Assembly: GCA_963621575.1 (NCBI GenBank)
Contig: CAVFEH010000003.1
Coordinates: 1-64,000, forward strand
Origin: UBA1724 sp963621575
Lineage (GTDB): Bacteria > Verrucomicrobiota > Lentisphaeria > Oligosphaerales > Oligosphaeraceae
Length of the DNA: 64,000 nucleotides
Direction: 5' to 3'
The notes under the pieces: generated by a model
Seen by the model: the letters and a program-made list of their open reading frames with translations, nothing else
Told to the model about the DNA's origin: nothing
Databases searched by the model: none
In this document: positions 48,222 through 57,030 of the stretch, piece by piece
Layout of the letters: every line of letters begins with the position of its first letter
Position numbering within the stretch: position 1 is the first letter of the stretch
Program-made: the position numbers and the translations under genes

Positions 48222-49889
48222 CTTGTTGCCCTTTCCCTTCGATATTTCTTGGCCGCGGGGGGCGGTGTTGCCGGGGGTGGGGTGTGGGAGGAGCACCAGG
48301 AAGGTGGTGCCTTTTCCGGGCTGGCTGAAGAGCCGTATGGTGCCGCCCAGGGATTCCGCCACCGCCTTGACCATGCTGAGTCCCAGGCCATTGCCTGGCT
48401 GGCTCCGGCTGGCGTCGGCACGGTAGAAGCGCTGGAAGACCTTCCCCTGGTCTGCGGGCGCGATGCCTGCGCCATTGTCTTTTACGGAGAAGCGGACCGT
48501 CCCTGAGCACTCTTCCAGCCGGAGGGTGACCTGCCCCCCGGCGGGGGTGTATTTGAGGGCGTTGTCCAGGAGATTGGCGGCCATGCGCTCCCACTGTTTG
48601 GGCTGGCATTCGAAGATCACCGGGGTGTCGGGGAGCTGGAGCTCCAGGGCGATCTTCCGGTCTTCTGCAAGGGTGGCGAAGGCTTCGGCCATTCGCGTCA
48701 GCAGCGCATTGAGATCGGTGGGGGTGGCGGGAGAGTGGTCCAGACGCTTTTCCAGGCGGGTGATGTCCAGCATCGTCTGGAAGGTGGCGATGAGCTCGTC
48801 GCACTCCTCGGCCACGAGAGCGGGGAAGTCTCCGCCGCGGGTTTTCATGAGCTCCAGCTCCGCCCGGGTGCGCATGCGCGTGAGAGGCGTCCGCAGGTCG
48901 TGGGCGATGTCGTCGGTCACATTCTGGAGCTCCTGCATGAATTTCTGGGTGTTGTCGGTCATGTAGTTGAAGGAGCGAATGAGGGCCTGCATCTCCCTGG
49001 GCTCGCCGCGGGTTTCCAGGCGCAGGGAGTAGTCGCCCTTCGCAATCTGCCCGGCGGCCGCGCCCACGCGGTCCAGGCCGGTGGAGATCCTTCGTGCAAA
49101 GAATGCGGCGACGAGGGCCAGGAAGGGCAGGGAGCCCAGGAAGAGGAGCACGAAGAAGAAGAGGAGCTGCCGGAGGTTCTCCAGGTGTTCCTGGACATTC
49201 TTGCCAATCAGGAGATAGTTTCCGTCGTAGAGCTTCCGGACGGTGAACACGATCCGCTGGCCATTCCAGTCCATTCGGTCCACTCGCTTGAAGGACGCGC
49301 CGTTCCGGAAGAGCCTTTGGAAGCCCTCCTGGTAGACGGCATCGAAATCGGAGCGTGCGCCGATGTCGCCGTCGGCGTCCATGAGGAGGAGGAAGAGCTG
49401 GTTGGCTCCCATGCCGTAGGATTCCTCATTGAATTCCCTGTCCAGATATGGGAGGGCCTCCATGGGGTCGCAGGGAGTCAGGTCCTGGAGGGAGCCGGTG
49501 GCGGTGTCGAAGACGGCATTGACGGGGAAGCCGTTCCGGAGGAGTGCCAGGTGATATTTCCCGGTGCTTTGCACCCAATATGCCACCTGTGGCAGCAGGG
49601 GCGGGTCGCATTCGCGGAGGGCCTGCCGGCAGGCGGCGGGGAGTTTTTCCAGGGGGCAGGGCTGGCCGCCGGGGGGCTCCTCTTTTTGGCAGAGATATTC
49701 GTAGTGGAATTCGGTGGCGAAGGTGTCGAGGGTCTGCCGGACCTCCGAGAAGAGGAATTGCCGCTGGGAGAGATACGCCAGCGTCATGCTGGCCGCCATG
49801 AGCAACGTCGTGCAGCACGCCAGGTATTTGGCGGTCTGCAGTTTCAGCGTGCCTTTCCAGGGAAGGAAATCAAGGCTCTTCCAGGACAT
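48189..49889 (-). CDS. Sensor histidine kinase
   Basis: 566 residues. First span at about 22-42 (YLACCTTLLMAASMTLAYLS), a long sensor domain (about 45-235) and second span LFFFVLLFLGSLPFLALVAA. HAMP-like linker RRISTGLDRVGAAAGQIAKG; H-box NVTDDIAHDLRTPLTRMRTR (phospho-acceptor His); N-box MAANLLDNALKYTPAGGQVT; G1 FSVKDNGAGI; G2 GNGLGLSMVKAVAE. It starts inside the response-regulator gene (20-nt overlap), so the two are made together. The sensor shows no recognised fold. Next to YejM-like and dgkA genes, an envelope signal is plausible. Confidence 0.93.
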   Translation of the reverse strand: MSWKSLDFLPWKGTLKLQTAKYLACCTTLLMAASMTLAYLSQRQFLFSEVRQTLDTFATEFHYEYLCQKEEPPGGQPCPLEKLPAACRQALRECDPPLLPQVAYWVQSTGKYHLALLRNGFPVNAVFDTATGSLQDLTPCDPMEALPYLDREFNEESYGMGANQLFLLLMDADGDIGARSDFDAVYQEGFQRLFRNGASFKRVDRMDWNGQRIVFTVRKLYDGNYLLIGKNVQEHLENLRQLLFFFVLLFLGSLPFLALVAAFFARRISTGLDRVGAAAGQIAKGDYSLRLETRGEPREMQALIRSFNYMTDNTQKFMQELQNVTDDIAHDLRTPLTRMRTRAELELMKTRGGDFPALVAEECDELIATFQTMLDITRLEKRLDHSPATPTDLNALLTRMAEAFATLAEDRKIALELQLPDTPVIFECQPKQWERMAANLLDNALKYTPAGGQVTLRLEECSGTVRFSVKDNGAGIAPADQGKVFQRFYRADASRSQPGNGLGLSMVKAVAESLGGTIRLFSQPGKGTTFLVLLPHPTPGNTAPRGQEISKGKGNKLFCNPQKESD

Positions 49890-50544
49890 AGCCGAATCCC
49901 CGGATGGTCTTTAGGAGACGGGGCGAGAAGTCCTTGTCGATCTTGTCTCGCAGGTGGCAGATGCGGGAGTCCACCACGTTGGTGTGCGGGTCGAAGTTGT
50001 ATTCCCACACGTGTTCCATGATGGTGGTGCGGGAGACCACCCGGCCGCGGTTGCGCATGAGGAACTCCAGGAGCTGGAACTCCAGGGGCTGCAGCAGGAT
50101 GCGGGTGTCGCCACGATAGACTTTCCGGCCCACGAGATCCATGCGGAGGTCCGCCACCCGCAGCTCCGTGGGCGCCGCCTCCGCCGTGCTGCGCCGCAGC
50201 TGCGCCGCGGAGCGCGCCAGCAATTCCGTGAGAGAGAAGGGCTTGGTTTGATAGTCGTCGGCCCCGCACTCCAGTCCGCGGATCTTGTTCTCCTCCTCGC
50301 CCCGGGCGCTCAGCATGATGATGGGGAGCGTCAGCTTCTCCTGGCGCAAAGTCCGCACCAGTTGGAAGCCGTCGATTCCGGGAAGCATGACGTCCACGAT
50401 CGCAAGATCAAAGCTTCCGGCACGGGCTTTCTCCAGTCCCTCCGTTCCCGACAGCGCACAGCACGCCGTGTAGCCGGCGGACTCGAAGCCCGCTTTCATG
50501 AAATCCAGAATGGTGCGGTCGTCGTCTACGAGTAAAACACGCAT
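49870..50544 (-). CDS. OmpR/PhoB-family response regulator
   Basis: 224 residues. Receiver domain: MRVLLVDDDRTILDFMKAGF (acidic triad), phospho-acceptor Asp51 in DLAIVDVMLPGIDGF, then LPIIMLSARGEEENKIRGLE and a Lys in DDYQTKPFSLTELL. The C-terminal winged helix has LEFQLLEFLMRNRGRVVSRT and NVVDSRICHLRDKIDKDF. Partner of the overlapping histidine kinase. It ends in the F-G-Y-V-L sequence usual for the family. Confidence 0.95.
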   Translation of the reverse strand: MRVLLVDDDRTILDFMKAGFESAGYTACCALSGTEGLEKARAGSFDLAIVDVMLPGIDGFQLVRTLRQEKLTLPIIMLSARGEEENKIRGLECGADDYQTKPFSLTELLARSAAQLRRSTAEAAPTELRVADLRMDLVGRKVYRGDTRILLQPLEFQLLEFLMRNRGRVVSRTTIMEHVWEYNFDPHTNVVDSRICHLRDKIDKDFSPRLLKTIRGFGYVLEEP

Positions 50545-50655
50545 GACTCGGAAAAAGGAGGAAGAAGGAGGTGATAGGCAGGAAGGGTGGCGGAAGAGCT
50601 CCGCAGGCGCTTTGTAGACCAGCGACGCCAGAGGCGGATTGCCAAGTGCTTTGCG

Positions 50656-51444
50656 TCAGCCGCCGCAGGCGCGTTCCACGCGTTGGATTCCGGTGGCGCG
50701 CCCGGTGGACTCGTCGAAGGTGACGACGGTTCCATGGAGAAGGACTTCGCCTTCGCTGACGGGGAAGCGCTGGGGCATGCCGGTGCGGAAGTTTGCGATG
50801 ACGGGGGCGGCGTCGCGTCCCAGGACGGAGCCCCTCACGCCCACCATGCCCACGTCGCATTGTGCGGCGGTGCCGCCCGGGAGGATTTGGTCATCGGCGG
50901 TTGCCACGTGTGTGTGGGTTCCCAGGACTGCGGTGACTCGTCCGTCCAGGTAGTATGCCAGGGAGAGTTTTTCGCTGGTGGCCTCCCCGTGGAAATCCAC
51001 GAAGATGGCGTTGGTTTCCCGGGAGAGTTCCTGGATGGCCTGGTCGGCGGCGTCGAAGGGCGAGGAGGCGTTGAGTTTCATGAAGACCCGCCCCAGGAGA
51101 TTGACGACACCGATTTTTGCACCGTTGCGTGCGGTGAAGAGCCCCCATCCGCGTCCTGGCTGGCAGGGAGGGAGGTTGGCGGGCCGCAGGACATTTGCGA
51201 GGTCGTTGATTTGCCCCGGGAAGTCCCGCTGGTCCCACGTGTGGTCGCCGGAGGTGAAGACATCCACCTGTCCGGGGGTGAATTCCGCCAGCAGGGGCTT
51301 CGTCATGCCGTTGCCGCCCGCCATGTTTTCGCCGTTGGCGATGCAGAAGTCGCAGGAGAATTCCTGCTGGATGAGGGGGGAGAGGGCCTGGACTGCCTTT
51401 CGGCCGCCGTGGCCCACGATGTCGCCGATGAAGAGGACGCGCAT
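50656..51444 (-). CDS. ymdB: YmdB-family metallophosphoesterase
   Basis: 262 residues. MRVLFIGDIVGHGGRKAVQA supplies metal Asp; FCIANGENMAGGNGMTK, DVFTSGDHTWDQRDF (normally GNH; here GDH), IFVDFHGEATSEKLSLAYYL and AVLGTHTHVATADDQILPGG give the other metal ligands. The family hydrolyses cyclic nucleotides such as 2',3'-cAMP in vitro and is linked to RNA turnover; the gene often sits beside rny. Here the upstream neighbour is an RNase II-type exonuclease, 48 nt away, in the same direction. Confidence 0.9.
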   Translation of the reverse strand: MRVLFIGDIVGHGGRKAVQALSPLIQQEFSCDFCIANGENMAGGNGMTKPLLAEFTPGQVDVFTSGDHTWDQRDFPGQINDLANVLRPANLPPCQPGRGWGLFTARNGAKIGVVNLLGRVFMKLNASSPFDAADQAIQELSRETNAIFVDFHGEATSEKLSLAYYLDGRVTAVLGTHTHVATADDQILPGGTAAQCDVGMVGVRGSVLGRDAAPVIANFRTGMPQRFPVSEGEVLLHGTVVTFDESTGRATGIQRVERACGG

Positions 51445-51492
51445 GGGGGGGGAGGAAATGCTTGGGTAGGCAGGGGATGCGCCTGCGGGATG

Positions 51493-53496
51493 TCACGCGG
51501 GTTCCAGGACGAGTCGATTGAGCTTCGGCTTCACGTCCTGGACGTGGACCATGAGGGTGTCGCCCACGTAGGGACGGTCTCGGGTGAGGAGGATTCCGCG
51601 GACCAGGTAGTCGTTGAGCTCGGCCAGCACCAGCCGGTCCTCCACCCGGACCACAGTGGCCTCCAGGGTCTTGTCCAGGTCCCTGCGGCGCAGCAGTTCC
51701 AGGGTCCAGAAGGAGCGCGCCTCCCGTTCCAGGGCGCGGTTGGCGGAGGCGGTGCGGTCCACGTTGTCCAGGACGCTGAAGAGCTCGGTCTGGGTGTAGG
51801 GGACGGTTTCGCCGGCCAAATGCGCGCAGAGCTGCCGTTGAATGACCATGTCGGCGTAGCGTCGGAGGGGGGAGGAGATCTGCGTGTAGAGATCCAGTCC
51901 AAGGCCGCCGTGGGGTTCTGGGTAGGTGGAGAGCCGGGTGCGCTTCATCTTGCGCACCTGCAGGTCGAATTCCACGGGATCGTAGACGCGGACGGAGTGC
52001 GCGCCCTCGCCGGGGAGCTCCTGGCAACGGTAGAGGACGGGCACCTCGTTGCGCAGGGCGTACCGTGCGGCCAGGTGGTTCGCCAGGATCATGAATTCGC
52101 TGACCAGGTCGTGGCTGGGGGTGTTTTGGTCATCCCATTCGGCGGTGATTTCGCCGTCCCGCACATGGAGCTTGAGTTCCGGCTTGTTGAGCTGGATGGC
52201 GCCGCATTCCTCGCGGATGCGCCGGCGCTGTTCGGCCAGGGCGCGGAGCCTCCGCAGTGCGTGGTTCAGCGGGGTGTCGGCGGGATCCTGGAGGAGCTGG
52301 TCGGCCTCCACGTAGGTGAGCCGCCGGGTGACGGCCAGGCGGGTGGGGGCGATGCGCCAGTCCACCAGCTCGCCCTCTTTGTCCAGGGTGGCCAGAATGC
52401 TGAAAGCGGGCCGCAGCTGGTCCTGGTTGAGGCTGGCCAGGTCGCAGCCCAGCCGTTCCGGGAACATGGTGACGGTGGTGGTGGGCAAATAGAGGGAGAG
52501 GGGCCGGTCCACGGCGGCCTGGTCCAGCAGGTCCCCTTTCTGGACAAAGGAGGAGGGATTTGCCAGATGGATTCCCACCAGGGCATTTCCGCCGGGGAGT
52601 TCCTGGAGGGAGAGCGCGTCGTCGATTTCGCGGGTCCACCGGTCGTCAATGGAGAAGATTTCGGGGCCTTGGAAGAGCTCCCGGCTGTCGCCTTCGCCGG
52701 CGTAGGGCCGGAGGAGTGCGGCGGCCTCCAGGACATCGGTGGCGAAGCCGGCGTGTATGCCGTTTGCCAGCAGGAATTCATCGGCATCCTTGGGGAGACG
52801 GTGGGTTTTCCGGAGGAGGGAGAGCGCCAGTTCCCGTGGGGAGAGCTTGCTGCCGGCCAGGGAGAGGAGGTTCACCGCCGCGCCATTGATGCCCCGCATC
52901 AGGTAGTCGGTGCACTGCTGGAGGAAGGGCTCGATTTCGGGGGGGACTTCCAGGGGGGATGTCCTGCAGGCCCCCGCGTCCGCGGATACCGCTTTCGCAA
53001 TCCACTCCTTCGCACGCTCCCGCTGGGCCGCCTTCTCCGCCCGCTGACGCTTCAAGTCCAGCAGCCGGGCCACCTCCTCCTGGCTGTTGGGGGCGAAGGT
53101 GCTGCCGTCAAAGTGGAAGTGCAGGGCGTCGCCCATGAGGGCGCGGGCCAGGGCGGATTTTTGGACGCAGGTGGGTTCGCCGCCGAAGTATTCCGCCGCG
53201 TGTTCGGCGATGGTGCGGGGCGCGGGGTCGGTTTCCCGGAGGGTCTCCCAGAGGAAAAGGGTGTCAATGCCGGCGCGAATTTCGTCAATCTGGTTCTGGA
53301 GTGCGGTGAGGGAGGGCAGGGGGTTGTTGGTGGGGCAACGCCCGTAGTCGCAGACCACCTGCCTTAGGGTGACGCGGGTCACCTGCTTGGTGGGGCCCTG
53401 CACCTGCACCCGCTCCGTCTGGTCCTTGACCACCACCCCCAGGCAAAGCTCCCCGTTGCCGTAGTAGTCCACAATGTGATTCACTGGATAGCCCAT
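51493..53496 (-). CDS. RNase II-family exoribonuclease
   Basis: 667 residues from MGYPVNHIVDYYGNGELCLG; a longer upstream frame is GC-rich and not typical. RNB catalytic part: EIFSIDDRWTREIDDALSLQ supplies the clustered Asp residues, HLANPSSFVQKGDLLDQAAV follows, and YTQISSPLRRYADMVIQRQL is the conserved S-P-x-R-R-Y-x-D segment. A C-terminal S1-like strand region (EATVVRVEDRLVLAELNDYL) follows. It degrades single-stranded RNA 3' to 5'. N-terminal cold-shock domains are weak, and length is nearer RNase II (about 640) than RNase R (about 800). Confidence 0.88.
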   Translation of the reverse strand: MGYPVNHIVDYYGNGELCLGVVVKDQTERVQVQGPTKQVTRVTLRQVVCDYGRCPTNNPLPSLTALQNQIDEIRAGIDTLFLWETLRETDPAPRTIAEHAAEYFGGEPTCVQKSALARALMGDALHFHFDGSTFAPNSQEEVARLLDLKRQRAEKAAQRERAKEWIAKAVSADAGACRTSPLEVPPEIEPFLQQCTDYLMRGINGAAVNLLSLAGSKLSPRELALSLLRKTHRLPKDADEFLLANGIHAGFATDVLEAAALLRPYAGEGDSRELFQGPEIFSIDDRWTREIDDALSLQELPGGNALVGIHLANPSSFVQKGDLLDQAAVDRPLSLYLPTTTVTMFPERLGCDLASLNQDQLRPAFSILATLDKEGELVDWRIAPTRLAVTRRLTYVEADQLLQDPADTPLNHALRRLRALAEQRRRIREECGAIQLNKPELKLHVRDGEITAEWDDQNTPSHDLVSEFMILANHLAARYALRNEVPVLYRCQELPGEGAHSVRVYDPVEFDLQVRKMKRTRLSTYPEPHGGLGLDLYTQISSPLRRYADMVIQRQLCAHLAGETVPYTQTELFSVLDNVDRTASANRALEREARSFWTLELLRRRDLDKTLEATVVRVEDRLVLAELNDYLVRGILLTRDRPYVGDTLMVHVQDVKPKLNRLVLEPA

Positions 53497-53690
53497 GGTC
53501 CTAATATATTCCCGGGCAGGGGGCCTTTTTCGGCGGTTTCGCCGGGCCGCCCCCTCTGCCTGCGCCGGGCCGCTTCCATGAAAACACCGGACTTGCCAAT
53601 CGTTTTTTTCGCCGCAAGGCCCGCATGCGCACTTTGCCTGCAATTTGCAGCGGAGCGCCTCTGCGGCCGGGCGCATTCCCCCCTTTGGGC

Positions 53691-54614
53691 TCAACGGTTC
53701 CTCTGATAAAAGATGCCGTCTTCGTAGCCCTGGATGCGTGGGTTGCCGCGGGCGTCGTCCAGCCGATTCAGGGCCCAGAGGCAGTATTCCTCTTGGCGTT
53801 CCACTCCGACGAAGCGCCGTCCAAGCTTTCGCGCGACCACCGCAGTGGTTCCGCTTCCCAGGAAGGGATCGAAGACCAGGTCTCCGGGATTGGAGGAAGC
53901 CAGGATGAGCTTCGCCAGAAGCTTCTCGGGTTTTTGGGTGGGATGGGGGGTGTTTTCGGGCATGGACCAGAAGGGCACCGTGATGTCGTCCCATAGATTC
54001 GAGGGGCAGGTCATGCGGGTCTTCTCCCCGCCGGGCTCCTGCATCCAGTCCTTGGGCACTCCCTTGTCACGATAGGGCGCCAGGACCCTCCTGCGGACCT
54101 TTACCTGGTCCAGATGGAAGACGAACTCCCGTCCACAGGTCCCGTACCAGATGTCCTCGTGGCAGCTCTTCCAGTTGCCGGAGGCGCCGCGGCCCTTCTC
54201 CCGTTGCCAGGTGATGCGGTTTCGCAATAGGAAGAACTCCTCCATTGCCTGCTGGCAGGCGGCGCTGGAACGCCAGTCGCCGCAGAGATAGACCGACGCC
54301 GTGGGCTTCAACAGCCGCATCATGGGGGACAGCCAGGAGCGGAGATATTCCAGATATTCCTCGTTGGTGCGATGGACGAAGCGACTCCCCCGGAAGTCTT
54401 TGTCGAGATTGTATGGCGGATCCAGGATCAGGAGGTCCACGAAGGCGTCGGGCAGCAGCGGCAGCCAGGATTCGACCTCCCCCTGCAGCACTTGGTTCTC
54501 GATCTTGGAAAGGGGCTCCGATTCCCCCTTGGAACGCAGCAGCTCCGCCGAAAAGCGCGCTCGCTCGGCGTCGGTGAGGACGAGTGTCTTGTTGCGGGAG
54601 GATCGTGGTGACAT
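53691..54614 (-). CDS. DNA adenine/cytosine-N4 methyltransferase, apparently orphan
   Basis: 307 residues. Catalytic motif LLILDPPYNLDKDFRGSRF (DPPY) precedes the SAM motif GDLVFDPFLGSGTTAVVARK (F-x-G-x-G), the beta-class order. ENTPHPTQKPEKLLAKLILA lies between, as in the D-H-P-T-Q-K-P of this class. DPPY allows N6-adenine or N4-cytosine products. No restriction nuclease gene is adjacent on either side, so it may be a solitary regulator or defence remnant. The N-terminal 40 residues are charged and specific to this protein. Recognition sequence unknown. Confidence 0.88.
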   Translation of the reverse strand: MSPRSSRNKTLVLTDAERARFSAELLRSKGESEPLSKIENQVLQGEVESWLPLLPDAFVDLLILDPPYNLDKDFRGSRFVHRTNEEYLEYLRSWLSPMMRLLKPTASVYLCGDWRSSAACQQAMEEFFLLRNRITWQREKGRGASGNWKSCHEDIWYGTCGREFVFHLDQVKVRRRVLAPYRDKGVPKDWMQEPGGEKTRMTCPSNLWDDITVPFWSMPENTPHPTQKPEKLLAKLILASSNPGDLVFDPFLGSGTTAVVARKLGRRFVGVERQEEYCLWALNRLDDARGNPRIQGYEDGIFYQRNR

Positions 54615-54784
54615 TGGCAGCGTTGCTCACGGCATAGACGCGCCGATGACGCTCTTCAAAACCATGCCAGAACATGATGGGGAATTCCCTGTGGAGGGAA
54701 AATGCAGGGCATTCCGGTCTTCTTCCGTAAAAATGCCGGCCGTCACAATGTAAAACCTGGCATTGGCTTCTCAAGCGGGAACGC

Positions 54785-54834
54785 AAAAGACGCATACCCC
54801 TGCCAGTTGAGGGGAATGCACACAGGCGTCTTTT
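54785..54834 (-). terminator. Bidirectional terminator after comM
   Basis: AAAAGACGC (54785-54793) pairs with GCGTCTTTT (54826-54834), with an inner CCCCTGC/GAGGGG stem. It lies downstream of the leftward comM stop and 171 bp upstream of the methyltransferase start, so it isolates the methyltransferase transcript. Confidence 0.8.
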
Positions 54835-54896
54835 CCCAAAATGGCCGCTGCGAGCCGTGAGTGTCACGCTTGCGCCAGGGACAGGCAGGATTCTGC

Positions 54897-56459
54897 CTAC
54901 CAGAGGTCCTGCGGGGTCTGGTCCAGGGAGCGGTATTGGCAGGCCTCGGCCAGTTCTTCGGCGGAGATGTTCTCGTGTCCATTGAGGTCGGCGCAGGTCC
55001 GCGCCACGCGGAGAATCCGGTCGTAGGAGCGTGCGGAGAGGTGTTTGGCCTCCAGGGCGACCTTCATGAAGTTCTTTCCCGCGTCATCGAGTGCGCAGAA
55101 CCGGTCGAGGGCCACTCCCTGGACGCCGGCGTTGTCGGGGATGGTGGTGTCTTTGTAGCGGAAGAGCTGCCGGTTGCGGGCCTCCATGACTTTTTCCCGG
55201 AAGACCTGTGAAGAGGGGCCCTGGTGGGTGCTGAGGAGGACTTCCTGGGGAAGCGGGGGGACCTCCAGGTGGAGGTCGAAGCGGTCCATCATGGGCCCGG
55301 AGATTCGTCCGCGGTAGGAGAGCACCTGTTGCGGGGAGCAGTGGCATTGGTGGTCCGGGGAGCCGTAGTATCCGCAGGGGCAAGGGTTCATGGCGGCCGC
55401 CATCATGAACCGTGCGGGGAAGGTGAAGGATCCCCCGGAGCGCGCGAGGGTCACGGTGCCATTCTCCATGGGCTGCCGGAGAGTCTCCAGCGTGTTGCGG
55501 CGGAATTCCGGCATTTCGTCCAGGAAAAGGACGCCGCGGTGTGCCAGAGTCACCTCTCCCGGGCGGGGGAGCCCCACGCCGCCACCCAGCAGCCCTGCGT
55601 CGGAGATTGTGTGGTGGGGCGCCCGGAAGGGGCGGTCCACCACCAGGCCGCCATTGGCCTCCCGGAGGAGCCCGGCGATGCTGTGGATGCGTGTGACCTC
55701 CATGGATTCCTGGAGGGTCATAGGCGGGAGGATCCCGGGGATGCGGTTTGCGATGAGGCTCTTTCCCACGCCGGGCTGACCCACCATGAGCACATTGTGG
55801 TTTCCAGCCGCCGCAATGAGGAGGGCGCGCTTGGCGGTGGCCTGCCCCTTGACATCCCGAAAGTCCAGCCGGGCATGGACGGATTGCCGGAAGAGCTCGT
55901 CCACATCCACCGTGACGGGCCGGGCCTCGCCCAACCGGGAGAGGATGTCGCGGGCCTCGGGGAGGGAGCGCGCGCCGTAGACTCTCATGCCGGAGACGGC
56001 GGCCTCCCGGGCATTCTCCAGGGGAAGCACCATCTGCTTCAATCCCAGGCCCTTGGCGTGCATGGCCAGCGCCAGCGCCCCCCGGATCCCCCGCAGCTCC
56101 CCGTTCAGCGAGAGCTCCCCCACCACCATGGTCTCCGCCAACACCTCCGCAGGCAGCTGCCTGCGGTAGGCGCACAGGCACAGTGCGATGGGCAGATCAT
56201 AAAGGCCGCCGGTCTTTCGCAGCGCCGCCGGCGCCAGATTCACGGTGGTGACGCCAGTGGGCATGGCCACGCCATTCATTCCCAGCGCAGTCCGGACACG
56301 GTCCCGGCTCTCCCGGACGGCGGCGTCCGGAAGGCCGATCAGGTTGAAGTGCGGTTGTTCCGTGGGATCCCGGGACTTCTGGTCAAAGGCGTTGACCTCG
56401 ATCTCCACGGTCTGGACGTCCACGCCCTGTATGGTGCCGCTGATGGTGCGAGTGATCAT
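54897..56459 (-). CDS. comM: YifB/ComM magnesium-chelatase-like AAA ATPase
   Basis: 520 residues from MITRTISGTIQGVDVQTVEI. The N-terminal part is a Lon-protease-like fold (VVGELSLNGELRGIRGALAL); then Walker A VLMVGQPGVGKSLIANRIPG, Walker B GVLFLDEMPEFRRNTLETLR and a Cys-rich insert AAAMNPCPCGYYGSPDHQCH. C-terminal RTCADLNGHENISAEELAEA is the usual ending. ComM is a ring helicase that helps branch migration in natural transformation. Full length. The ribosome site AGGAGGAAACC is strong and is duplicated by a 20-bp tandem repeat. Confidence 0.93.
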   Translation of the reverse strand: MITRTISGTIQGVDVQTVEIEVNAFDQKSRDPTEQPHFNLIGLPDAAVRESRDRVRTALGMNGVAMPTGVTTVNLAPAALRKTGGLYDLPIALCLCAYRRQLPAEVLAETMVVGELSLNGELRGIRGALALAMHAKGLGLKQMVLPLENAREAAVSGMRVYGARSLPEARDILSRLGEARPVTVDVDELFRQSVHARLDFRDVKGQATAKRALLIAAAGNHNVLMVGQPGVGKSLIANRIPGILPPMTLQESMEVTRIHSIAGLLREANGGLVVDRPFRAPHHTISDAGLLGGGVGLPRPGEVTLAHRGVLFLDEMPEFRRNTLETLRQPMENGTVTLARSGGSFTFPARFMMAAAMNPCPCGYYGSPDHQCHCSPQQVLSYRGRISGPMMDRFDLHLEVPPLPQEVLLSTHQGPSSQVFREKVMEARNRQLFRYKDTTIPDNAGVQGVALDRFCALDDAGKNFMKVALEAKHLSARSYDRILRVARTCADLNGHENISAEELAEACQYRSLDQTPQDLW

Positions 56460-56461
56460 GG

Positions 56462-56501
56462 TTTCCTCCTTGGGGTGACATTTTCCTCCTTGGGGTGACA
56501 T
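56462..56501. repeat. Exact 20-bp tandem repeat carrying the comM ribosome site
   Basis: TTTCCTCCTTGGGGTGACAT occurs twice without a gap. On the comM strand each unit contains AAGGAGGAAA, so there are two ribosome-binding sites 20 nt apart; only the one next to the ATG has useful spacing. Confidence 0.9.
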
Positions 56502-57030
56502 TGGGGGAATACTATACCGGGCACCATTCCCACACCCCCGGAATTTCCCCGGGACGCCCAAGATTCCCCCAAACGCCCGGAGGATCCCCGGCGGCCGCCG
56601 CAAGGATTTCACTGTTTTTCGTCGCGCGTGGGCGAAAAACGTGGAAACGTGCATATAGTATGCGCCGTTGTTCCAGACAAAACGTTCGTTTCCCCTTTGC
56701 GGTCCGGTTTTCCTTTCAGGAATGCGATTCTCCTTCGCCAATCAGGTTTTCTTCCGACTTTACGTCGCGGTTAGATAGCGTTGCAGGACGGCGCCAGACG
56801 GCCCTCCGGCAACGCGAAGAAGAAAATTTGCCGTGGACGAAGCGCCGCCTCTGAAGGAAAAAAGAAGCCAGCCATTCCAATTCCGGGAAGAACCGGGTTT
56901 CCCGAGCGGGGAGCCAGGAGAAAAGAAGAAGCCCTTCGGTCCACCATAAGACTGCGGGGCTTTTTTCGTTTTCCGCACAGTTCCTGAATCCCCGTCATCC
57001 AGAAACGACCATTTTCCCTCTTCTCCTTTT
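56502..57030 (+). promoter_or_regulatory. ilvB leader with terminator-like hairpin
   Basis: 529 bp between divergent comM and ilvB, with no supported gene. Near the right end AAGCCC (56929-56934) pairs with GGGCTT (56957-56962), followed by a T-run (TTTTTTCGTTTT). The hairpin faces ilvB, 68 nt before its start, so an attenuation mechanism is possible. No leader peptide rich in Leu, Val or Ile and no T-box core (such as the TGGNACCGCG element) could be found. Promoter not identified with confidence. Confidence 0.4.

Noticed and set aside
56495..56854. Plus-strand frame (119 codons) upstream of ilvB as a leader peptide or gene
   Set aside because: Rich in R, S, F and P, with no Leu/Val/Ile run and no ribosome site. 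No support as gene or attenuator peptide.
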